Assembly: GCA_905221605.1 (NCBI GenBank) | Contig: CAJNDS010001557.1 | Coordinates: 1,543,501 to 1,607,500, forward strand | DNA from: Symbiodinium natans | Taxonomy: Eukaryota > Sar > Dinophyceae > Suessiales > Symbiodiniaceae | DNA: 64,000 nt | Reading direction: 5' to 3' | Shown: positions 44,001 to 50,800 of the stretch, one piece after another | How the letters are laid out: each line of letters opens with the position of its first letter | Position numbering within the stretch: the first letter of the stretch is position 1 | Made by a program: the position numbers and the translations under genes | Notes under the pieces: generated by a model | What the model was told of the DNA's origin: nothing | Databases searched by the model: none | Seen by the model: the letters and a program-made list of their open reading frames with translations, nothing else

Positions 44001-45609
44001 TCGCTGGGTGATTGTGGCATATGCTCCACGGGATTTTCAGGCCGTTGTCCCTTTGTACCAGGATGCTTTAAAGGGTCTGGGGTTTCCAGTGCAGACTCTC
44101 CTGAACGATTCGACGAGAAGGGATGGGGAGTACGGTGTAAGTTGGATGTCGAAGCTCAAGGATATTGAGTATGATGGAGGAGCTTCAAAGCATTGGGGTG
44201 ACTCTAGTTTGGAGGGTTGTGGGCTTGATCTTTGGGAAGTTGATTTTCCGTGCGAGTTGTTGGACGAGGAGTCCTATGAAGCCGGAGTGGCTATGCATCA
44301 AGCTGCTGTGCACTTTAAGACCCGAACAGCTCAAGAGCTCACCGACGCTGTAAGGAACGGGTATGGACGTGAAGTTGTCGAAATGCTTCGGGTTGCCCGG
44401 TTAGAGTGTGAATGGTACGAAAGTCTCTTGGCGCGGGAGCAGCCGGCTGTAGAGCTTCAAGGCAGCATTAGGGCCATTTGTACGGATGTGCCTCTTGGAA
44501 CCCATGATCCAGAGCCTGATGAGATTTTTCTTCAAACTCGTACGATTAGCTTGGAGCAAGCTAGGCAAGAGTTGCCGCTCTGGAGGCCAGCAGCCCTAGA
44601 GGAAGTACAAAGCCTAGAAACAGTCACTCAAGCGGTCGAGCGTGTCAGTACTCAGGAGGTGAACAAGTGGGTGTCGCAGGGGTATAAGGTGCTGCAAATC
44701 CCGGGAAAGGCTGTCCTGACAAGAAAGGCTGGCGTAGGTCGCCGGAGATTCAGAGCAGTTTGCTGCGGTAACTACCTGCAACAGGACCTTTCCGCCGATA
44801 GTCTTTACGCGGCAGGTGTAGACGCAGCTACGGTAAGGACTGTGATCGCGTTTGTCTCCCTCCAGTGCCACTGGGTGGGGGTAGTTGCGGATATAAAAAC
44901 CGCCTTCTTGCACGCCCCGCTGCAGCAGGTCAGTCAGCAAGAAATTTGGATTGTGAAACCACCGCACCTCCTGGTTGACCTAAAAATTCTGGAGCCCACC
45001 GACAGGTGGCGTATCCTTAAGGCGCTGTACGGTCTCAAGACCAGTCCGCGGGATTGGGCAATGTACCGCGACGCTACAATCAAGGATCTTACGGTCAACC
45101 TGGGCGAGAAGGTGTATCGGTTCTTTCAGGCGCAATCAGACGAAGCCTTATGGCTAATTCGAGTTCCGGGTCTGGAAATCGAGGCGGTGATGGTAATTTA
45201 CGTTGATGACTTTATTGTTTTTGGTGTGCTAGCCTTGTGTCGTGCAGTCATCGAGGTGATACAGCATACTTGGAAGCTGTCAGACCCGGAGTGGCTAGAG
45301 GTAGGGAAGACGGTGAAGTTCTGCGGTCTGGAAGTGGTACGTACGGCGTCCGGGTTCCGAGTAACGCAAGAGTCATATCTGACAGAGCTATTAGCCAAGT
45401 ACAGTGTCGATGACGTGGCGCCTGTACCGATGGTGAAGAGTTTGGGCTGGCTGACGTCCGCGCAGCACAAGCTCTTACAGGGGCTCTACTATGGATGTCC
45501 ACGCGGAGCCGTCCGGACCTTTCGTATACGATTGCCCGCATGGCTCAGTACTCCACTAAGTCCCCGAAATTTGTGGTGGCTATGGGCCATCAAGTTCTTC
45601 GTTATTTGA
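40972..45609 (+). CDS. pol: Pol: methyltransferase-like region, integrase, oxygenase-like domain, reverse transcriptase
   Basis: Overlaps gag by 127 nt in the -1 frame; ATG 40972 may not be used. Numbering from it: residues 45-235 contain GGPPCRTIS (C68) and WEHPRDPEEY (E217), matching motifs IV and VI of C5 methyltransferases in order. Integrase: zinc-binding HVGNDH...CPVC (about 366-380), then D401, D568 and E603 (D-x34-E). Residues about 830-1030: a 2OG/Fe(II) oxygenase-like segment with H938-R-D940, H1001 and R1011. RT (RVT_2): VADIKTAFLHA and YVDD at 1410-1413. The frame is lost after residue 1503 (nt 45480), so the last 42 residues (GLYYGC onward) are out of frame and the rest of RT and RNase H continue in the next entry. 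I recall similar accessory segments in dinoflagellate retroelement proteins but could not check. Confidence 0.9.
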   Translation: MEPPTTTDYLTCKAGGGLGAFVRGSAKVESSRGCCGSGEVQVSSNVWQHLIVWATLGVVGAVLGGPPCRTISRCRAEQDGGPPPVRDRGEGRWGLDGLSGGQLDIVREDSVLWLRFLFLYAIAQAAADGPPCIPAAGGAISKTASSPTLCGSSDGMATQGSGVAMPTEVTDPLELAQWALQQAAANLGFSSETAKGFQGTGHQQFLRDGRLVMFGWEHPRDPEEYLEQALAPPRGWASWWAFQEWSDFSSVYSTYLARFDQGKFGHVRPKPTSFATNSWFLYEALDQQFLTESERQRFGKGPSAGKSRLQEAPTWARWAPGLSAAVQAAWCSWKREQGEQGVVEERKLWLAKLTEDEMFQRHVGNDHVPFRKGCPVCIAAQGRQRSHWRAAVTGLYSASFDLAGPFVDGHSFDPVASGRDKGRGYRFFLACAFTVPVSGVPGVEERSEIRLEGDEVSDEPPMLVEASGEAGDFGAGVSKVTHRVVGKRPESPDDPSGPDDGVRCPDAFPLEDPPLPPPSEPPAPVKTRTLFLGVPLRSKRSKEVFPAVQAVINRLESYGFPVHRYHADRAQELRARPLVEWCRARGIHATWTPGEAPAGNKAELAVQQLKGLARKLLAVAELGPSFWPLAVLHASRRNWVHLCSDLGIPQPTLLPFGVRLQARQRHRSGFASHWRSRTVPGLYLGQAPDTPGGHLVLVDCDGEEKKVLLTNTVYPLGPKTPELKKPKYHLRGKSAPDFVLRTVRVSATCIVVPDVQGSLARLSPGGEWGKGELESDSESVQNEFESDFALAHGDEKLAKKNCFDESGRFRLDADGEPRELLDEWDASLGGLGCLHLCRDSEAFLKSCLEAENYEFDICLEVLRRCVKRFPSPKRSILEGDRTYAVLGLYCQGGLRGITRYAKGNEDLTRYINRFVAHHYPEGQWTTLYLSRNTVAPMHRDARNGNGGLAWIVGLGQFQGGGLWIEKCQGPTLRKLPDGRVKPGTVLNIHDEPQLFDSTGWHEAEAWVGEDRWVIVAYAPRDFQAVVPLYQDALKGLGFPVQTLLNDSTRRDGEYGVSWMSKLKDIEYDGGASKHWGDSSLEGCGLDLWEVDFPCELLDEESYEAGVAMHQAAVHFKTRTAQELTDAVRNGYGREVVEMLRVARLECEWYESLLAREQPAVELQGSIRAICTDVPLGTHDPEPDEIFLQTRTISLEQARQELPLWRPAALEEVQSLETVTQAVERVSTQEVNKWVSQGYKVLQIPGKAVLTRKAGVGRRRFRAVCCGNYLQQDLSADSLYAAGVDAATVRTVIAFVSLQCHWVGVVADIKTAFLHAPLQQVSQQEIWIVKPPHLLVDLKILEPTDRWRILKALYGLKTSPRDWAMYRDATIKDLTVNLGEKVYRFFQAQSDEALWLIRVPGLEIEAVMVIYVDDFIVFGVLALCRAVIEVIQHTWKLSDPEWLEVGKTVKFCGLEVVRTASGFRVTQESYLTELLAKYSVDDVAPVPMVKSLGWLTSAQHKLLQGLYYGCPRGAVRTFRIRLPAWLSTPLSPRNLWWLWAIKFFVI

Positions 45610-48509
45610 AGGGAACTGCCAGCATGGGGTTAGAGTATACGAACTCCGTCAAGGATATGTGGGCGCCGCATGGGCAGTTGGCGCGGCCACGGACAAACAC
45701 GGTGCTTGAACTGTACAGTGACGCTTCGCACGGGCCAGCAGGTGCACGTTCAATGCAATCTTCTTTTGTGCTGTGGCGAGGATCTTTGTTACTCTGGGAA
45801 TCAACCAAACAGCCGTTTATTACGCTGTCATCTGCCGAAAGCGAGCTGGTAAGTATGACTAATACCATACAACTCGGAGAAGCCATGCAGCCAGTAGTAG
45901 AAGAACTTTTGGAGGATACGATTAGCTTGATGTTACTCGGCGACAATACGGCATCGGTTCGAGCTTTCGAGGTCGCGAACTCCAGTTGGCGTAATCGCCA
46001 TTTGCGCCTTCGGGCGGCTGCCGGTAGAGAAAGAGTAGATGCCGGAACCCTAGTAGTGACCCATCTACCTGGGGACTTTCAGATTGCAGATGTAGGTACG
46101 AAGCCACTGGCTAGGCAGAGGATTTTCCAACTTCTTGCGTTGGCCAATGTGAGGGTATCATCGCCGGAACCTCCGGAATCATCGACCCTCAGGGCTTTGA
46201 GACGCCTAGCCTGGGAGCAGGGAAGTTCTGTAGGAATTTCCCCGGCCACTTTGATTGTGTTGATGCTGCTAGCACGGATTCAGCCTGGAGAAGGGTGCCG
46301 TAGCAACCTGTACAGTGGGCTGGGGGTATTGCTACTAACAGACGTAATTTCGCCTGTCCAGGCACAGCCATCCAGGGACCTCCAAGCTTGGCAGGGACTT
46401 TTGGGGCTGGGTGTCGGTCTGGTTTTTGTGGTCACGGTTGGACTAGTGAGAGTGTGGTGGAGGTTGCGTGCCAGGATGTTGCTATATGAAAAACTGACCC
46501 CTGAGATGCAGCTCTCACCGAGCGTAGGAGCTTTTTCCACTTCTTCCCGTAGTCCAGAGTTAGGGTATGTTTCTCCACGGCTACGCGTCCAGCAATCATC
46601 CTCTAGTTCAGGAGTCTTGGGACAAGCTGTTGCTCCTCCGGACACCCGCCGTGGCCATGAGACGTTGACCGGTGATGACACCGGGGGCCTGCCTACAGTG
46701 CAGATTGGGGGGAGCACGGGTAGTGGAAATGCTCATGATGCCCGTGAACTTCTTGGTGCTGTAGAGACTCGAGATCCTGAAGCAGTGAGTCGCATCGTGC
46801 ACGGCCTGAGGTCGCAGCTGGTGGTGTGGAGAGTACGTGATGAGCAGACGCACTTCTTACGCCGATTGCTGGCTATATTTGGGGAATGTTTTGTAGGTCT
46901 TTTAGGGGATAGGTGTCTTGAAATACGGGAGCTGCGTGAGGTGGCTCGTACTTATCGGTATGGCATAGACAATGCTGTAGACCGGTATCGGCACCAGTCA
47001 TCCCTAGAGGGATACCAATCGAGGGGCTTGCAAGTGCACGATGTGGCAGGCGCACACATGCAGGCCAATCGGAATTTAACCCCGGAAGAAGATAGCAGTG
47101 ACGGCGATGTTTCAGAGATAGCTGCGGTGCCTCATGGACTTCAGCTGCCAGATGAGCCTTTGGCACAGGCGGTTCAGCTGTATTTTGCCGGAGGTGAGAA
47201 CTTGTTCGGGAGAGAATCGGGATCTGGCGATGAAGCTTCAGCAGCAGACCCTATTGCAACTCCCACCTCTGCTTCGCGGCAGGATGATTTGGAGTCCGAT
47301 GGCGGGGTAGAGCCGACAGGGGCCAATGTGTTGGCATTGGGGGTAGGGGCAACCTATAGTGCTGAAGAGGAGTCTTTGCTCGTGGGCTACATTGATGATG
47401 TACTTCGCGTCCCCCTTCCGGGTTGGTCGCAGGAAGCCGTACAGACAGTCGTAGATGGTCTGGCGGGTGGGGATTGGCGGGAGTTTCATGACGCCTTGCG
47501 CTCCCACGGAGTGCCGAGTGATTTTACGTCTGCAGAGGAGTTCACGTACACATGCACAGAAGGGAGTGAAAGTGATTTTACTTCTGCAGAGGAGTCCATG
47601 TACACATGCACAGAAGGGAGTGAGAGTGATTTAAATTGGGGACCCCCAAATATTGATGTCCAAGAAGGTGTTGTTGTGGGTTTGTTGACTGGCTTCTTAG
47701 GAGGGTTGATTGTTGGAGGATTGTTTGCCGGGGCTGTAGTGCTAGTATGGATTTCGCAACACAGGGCGGTCGGGGTTGGACAATGTGCTGGAACAAACGC
47801 TTCGACGAGTGAGCACGCCTATGCTTTCTTTTGTTGTCCTATGCTGGCTTGGGGCTTGGCGGCTCTTTACCGCGCATGGGTATGCTTCAACTCCATTGTA
47901 TGGGGAGGTTCCCTGTCGATCACCGACCTCTGCCGATTTGTACTTTCAGAGCGGCCCTGTACCTTTCAGTTGCACCTTCCAAGAGCTTCGCGTTCCGCCT
48001 CAGATGCCAGTACATCGTGGCCCATCATGTTCCTGATCGCCTTGATCCTGATCTTTGGTCTCGCAAATCCTGCTGAGGCACACTCGGTGCAGTCAGGCGA
48101 TGACCGTTCGCTTGTTCTCTTCCGTGAGGACCAGCGTCAAGTTGCCTCATGCCCAAGAGCCTTCAACTCGGACTCGGAAAGTACGGGATTGTACAGCTTA
48201 GGTTTGGGGCTCTGTGTGTGTGTCATCGGGGTTTGGGAGATCCTGAAGTGGGCCTTCTGCCGAATCTTGCCTAAGAAGGGCAAATTCAGAACAGCTGCGA
48301 GTCAGACCGAAGACCAAGCCTTCGTGCCTATGCCGCTACCAACGGGCATCCCAGGTAGGGCTAGGATTTTGTTTAGCTTATGGAGGGCGGGCTTCGCTGT
48401 AGATACAGACTGCTATCCGGAGGAGGTGCAAGATGACTTCCAAAGGTGTGTTGGAGCATACCTGTTGAGAAGTGCTAAAGATGAAGGGTCATCCGACGAA
48501 TCCGGATAA
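45480..48509 (+). CDS. End of RT, RNase H and membrane-spanning C-terminal extension (frame-broken part of Pol)
   Basis: This frame begins inside RT: LLWMSTRSRPDLSYTIARM matches the copia motif that should directly follow LLQ of the upstream frame, so the ATG at 45495 is not a true start. RNase H residues (numbered from 45495): D in YSDAS, E in SSAESE, D in GDNTAS and D in IADVGTKP, to about residue 215. A further 790 residues have no retroviral counterpart I recognise. They include hydrophobic segments at about 300-318, 726-752, 842-860 and 900-921, acidic linkers, and an 18-residue tandem duplication. The topology recalls an envelope-like or membrane-anchoring module, but nothing shows fusion or receptor function. 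The frame is intact to the stop at 48509. Confidence 0.85.
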   Translation, partial: GALLWMSTRSRPDLSYTIARMAQYSTKSPKFVVAMGHQVLRYLKGTASMGLEYTNSVKDMWAPHGQLARPRTNTVLELYSDASHGPAGARSMQSSFVLWRGSLLLWESTKQPFITLSSAESELVSMTNTIQLGEAMQPVVEELLEDTISLMLLGDNTASVRAFEVANSSWRNRHLRLRAAAGRERVDAGTLVVTHLPGDFQIADVGTKPLARQRIFQLLALANVRVSSPEPPESSTLRALRRLAWEQGSSVGISPATLIVLMLLARIQPGEGCRSNLYSGLGVLLLTDVISPVQAQPSRDLQAWQGLLGLGVGLVFVVTVGLVRVWWRLRARMLLYEKLTPEMQLSPSVGAFSTSSRSPELGYVSPRLRVQQSSSSSGVLGQAVAPPDTRRGHETLTGDDTGGLPTVQIGGSTGSGNAHDARELLGAVETRDPEAVSRIVHGLRSQLVVWRVRDEQTHFLRRLLAIFGECFVGLLGDRCLEIRELREVARTYRYGIDNAVDRYRHQSSLEGYQSRGLQVHDVAGAHMQANRNLTPEEDSSDGDVSEIAAVPHGLQLPDEPLAQAVQLYFAGGENLFGRESGSGDEASAADPIATPTSASRQDDLESDGGVEPTGANVLALGVGATYSAEEESLLVGYIDDVLRVPLPGWSQEAVQTVVDGLAGGDWREFHDALRSHGVPSDFTSAEEFTYTCTEGSESDFTSAEESMYTCTEGSESDLNWGPPNIDVQEGVVVGLLTGFLGGLIVGGLFAGAVVLVWISQHRAVGVGQCAGTNASTSEHAYAFFCCPMLAWGLAALYRAWVCFNSIVWGGSLSITDLCRFVLSERPCTFQLHLPRASRSASDASTSWPIMFLIALILIFGLANPAEAHSVQSGDDRSLVLFREDQRQVASCPRAFNSDSESTGLYSLGLGLCVCVIGVWEILKWAFCRILPKKGKFRTAASQTEDQAFVPMPLPTGIPGRARILFSLWRAGFAVDTDCYPEEVQDDFQRCVGAYLLRSAKDEGSSDESG
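47520..47627 (+). repeat. 54-bp in-frame tandem duplication
   Basis: Two copies (47520-47573, 47574-47627) encode SDFTSAEE(F/S)xYTCTEGSE. Differences are few, so the duplication is recent. It lies between RNase H and the second membrane segment. Confidence 0.85.
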
Positions 48510-48886
48510 AGCAGACAGAGTTTGTAAGCATAGTGCTTGCGGACTCACCGCCAGCTAGGATCTAAGAGGGGATTGAGAGCTGTTGATCTGGAGGATCAGG
48601 CTTTTCTAGCTATCGGGCTTGTCTTGGTAGTCAGTTCTCAAACTCCTCTGATGCTCTTGAGGCTGGCCCGGATGCCAGAGCGACCCTAGGATTCAACGTT
48701 CCTGAAGGGAACAGTTCCTCATTGTACAGCGCAGGCTGAGGAATGCTGGGAATCGGGTCGGGCTTTTGTCCAAACATTTCGCTAATCACTCACGTGGCAC
48801 TGTGGCCAAACCACCGAGTGCCTCTAAGGGAGTTCGGCAGAATCTTTTCCAAGACTCTCTGTCGCCAGTGGTTTGGAACTGCTGGC
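48510..48886 (+). other. 3' untranslated region of the copia element
   Basis: About 375 bp between the last stop and the polypurine tract, with no ORF of note. Confidence 0.7.
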
Positions 48887-48895
48887 GAGGGGGAG
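48887..48895 (+). other. Polypurine tract
   Basis: GAGGGGGAG immediately before the TG of the 3' LTR, the expected plus-strand primer position. Confidence 0.75.
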
Positions 48896-49069
48896 TGCGT
48901 GAGCTCCCTGGCAAGGTACGCATCTGCAGGCTGTTTTTGTTCGAGAAAGGCATGGATCCGGCCTCTTGGGTAGGGTTATAGGGGGTTTGGTAGGAACTCC
49001 GCTAGCCAGTTAACTCAATTGGGGGTGGTCCTAAAAGCAAAACCGTTGGGTCTTTTCCTACTTTACGTA
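48896..49069 (+). repeat. 3' LTR
   Basis: 174 bp, identical to the 5' LTR. It is followed by the TTTAG target duplicate at 49070-49074. Confidence 0.95.
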
Positions 49070-49074
49070 TTTAG

Positions 49075-49590
49075 GGTTTAGGGTCCCTGAACCCGAGAAC
49101 CCAGGCAGTCCCTAAGCCCTAAATTACAGGGAGGTCCTGAGCCCTCAATCGGATGTTCAGCGTTGACGCTTGAAGCCCCCTTAAACCCTAAGCCCGATAA
49201 GAAGGCCCCCTACAATAGCCCTCCTTTCGACTCAACCCTCGAAACCCTCTAAAAACAAACCGTTTAACCCTAAATGTTGGGGATGTTCCCCCTTATACTA
49301 GCTAACAGTCTTAAACTCTACTCCATATGAGGGCGGTTAGTAACTGGGGCACATCCCAAACCTAAACCCTATATACTTAGCCCATCTTAGCCCTGAACCT
49401 CCACGCACGCCACGCGGGCAAGAGGTGCTGTTCCGCGGAGGCTTCGGAGCCCCAGCGGACGCCAGCGGCACCGGTGGAAAGCTTCCTCCCCAGGTCGGCG
49501 GTATCTGTCGGGCTTTTGGAGGTTTAGGGTTTGGGGTTTGGGGTTTAGGGTTTAGGGTTTGCGGTTTAGGGTTTAGGGTTTAGGGTCTCC
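49075..49590. other. Gene-free repeat DNA
   Basis: A short continuation of the split TTTAGGG array, degenerate C-rich units to about 49275, MITE-like family B copy 2, a GC-rich patch at 49390-49515 and a TTTAGGG array at about 49522-49586. Confidence 0.65.
49277..49359. mobile_element. MITE-like family B, copy 2
   Basis: Ends are inverted: TTGGGGATGTTCCCCC and GGGGCACATCCCAA. The interior aligns, reversed, to 7529-7610. It is 83 bp long and non-coding, set among CCCTAAA-like units. Confidence 0.6.
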
Positions 49591-50442
49591 TCATAGCAGG
49601 GACTTGGCGTGTTCGTCTTCTTCCGCCCTTGGAAGTAGGAGCTGGCAGTCACGGACTATACTTGCTGCATGCACTGAAACGGCGATGAAAGCCGAACGGG
49701 CAAATTGGAATCTGGGGGGGAGGTATAGTTTGGGGTTGTTTGGGGTTGGGCCTGTTGGAGTTGATTTTGGGGGTTTATTGTCCTTAGCCCCAATCCCTCC
49801 ACCCTGAAGCCCTAAGCCCTCGGGAAGCCTCAGCACAGCTCTTTGGGAAGATTCAAGCTGCGGATCCGTCAGCCAGACCTCCCTCAACTCCACAAGCGGC
49901 TTTGGGGGGGGCTTAGTGGCCGCAAGGGCAAGCGACAGGAAAACCTGTGCAGCCACAAGAAAAGTGGCGGTTGTGTTGCCTCCGATGCAAAGAAGTGGTG
50001 ACTTTCCGGACTTAGTCAGGGCGATGCCCGGTCTAGAGCCGAAACTAGAGCCGAAACTTCGGTGGCCCGCCGGCCTTGTAAGCGTTAGTTGCGCAATGCT
50101 TGCAAAACGTGTATAGAATCCGGAGCTTTTACTCTTATGTCCCCAATCCTGAAGCCGAAACCATGAGAGCCTTCTGCCAAGAGAGCCAGCTGAAATCTTA
50201 CACTTAGGATCTTTCACCGCCTCTTCTTCAGATAGGCCCCCAAGCCATGAACTCCAAACCGAAACGCCAGACGGTGCGGAAGGCCTTTGGCGGATCTGGC
50301 GGCGGCGGCTCTGGTGCCAAGCACCTTGGTAGAAGAAGCTGTTTTTATTCTGAAAAACACGCAAGTTATAGTAGTATGTCTTCAACAGCATAACTTCGTA
50401 GGATGTAGGATTCACAAGCAGGCAGGCAGGATCATTGCACAT
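49591..50442 (-). CDS. Uncertain ORF, 283 residues
   Basis: The longest host frame in the right half. It starts MCNDPACLLVNPTSYEVMLL and includes TYYYNLRVFQNKNSFFYQGAW, whose amino acid mix is protein-like, and a hydrophobic stretch (TATFLVAAQVFLSLALAAT) near residues 155-175. No domain is recognised. The C-terminal third is Pro-rich and runs into sequence resembling the G-rich host repeats. It may be a real exon, with the first 110 residues most credible, or a chance frame. Confidence 0.35.
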   Translation of the reverse strand: MCNDPACLLVNPTSYEVMLLKTYYYNLRVFQNKNSFFYQGAWHQSRRRQIRQRPSAPSGVSVWSSWLGGLSEEEAVKDPKCKISAGSLGRRLSWFRLQDWGHKSKSSGFYTRFASIAQLTLTRPAGHRSFGSSFGSRPGIALTKSGKSPLLCIGGNTTATFLVAAQVFLSLALAATKPPPKPLVELREVWLTDPQLESSQRAVLRLPEGLGLQGGGIGAKDNKPPKSTPTGPTPNNPKLYLPPRFQFARSAFIAVSVHAASIVRDCQLLLPRAEEDEHAKSLL

Positions 50443-50737
50443 GTAGGATTCATGTCAGGCCGCTAGTTCCTGCGAGTGGCTTTCGACCCTGCAGTTCTAC
50501 GAGCTAGGAGCATCCGCAGACAAAGATGTAGGACTAGCAAGCGTAGCAACAGCAACAGCGACAGCGGAAGCAGCAGCGGAGACCACGATATGGAGGCAGG
50601 AGCAGCGCTCTGCGCTGGTGTGTTGCGGAAGTGCATATCTGGGGCCCCTCACTCAAATTCCTGTTTATTATGTAGGCCATCAGCTTGTTTAGGCAAATAA
50701 CTTGGAAAAACCAGAACTATATTAAAAGAACAATATC

Positions 50738-50771
<34 letters not shown>

Positions 50772-50800
50772 CTACATAAACCACTGACAAATTCAATCTT
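50443..50800. other. Unique DNA with an AT microsatellite
   Basis: Contains AGCAACAGCAACAGCGACAG-type short repeats near 50540 and an (AT)n run at about 50738-50770. No believable gene. Confidence 0.5.

Larger units (their letters stand above)
37223..49069 (+). mobile_element. Ty1/copia-type LTR retrotransposon, 11.85 kb, with accessory domains
   Basis: Two identical 174-bp LTRs (37223-37396, 48896-49069), each starting TGCGTGAG and ending TTTACGTA, are flanked by a TTTAG target duplication (37218-37222, 49070-49074). Between them lie Gag-protease (37499-41098), Pol (40972 onward) with integrase before RT and RNase H last, the copia order, and a long membrane-spanning extension. It is more than twice the size of a minimal copia element because of a methyltransferase-like region, an oxygenase-like region and the extension. 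Identical LTRs indicate a very recent insertion, yet Pol has a one-base frame break at 45480-45483. Confidence 0.95.

Noticed and set aside
45495-45497. ATG at 45495 as the start of a separate third ORF
   Set aside because: It lies within a conserved RT motif (LLWMSTRSRPDLSY), so the frame is a continuation of Pol after an indel.
38100-48080. Many secondary ORFs on both strands within the copia element
   Set aside because: Shadows of the long, GC-rich gag and pol frames, with no motifs of their own.
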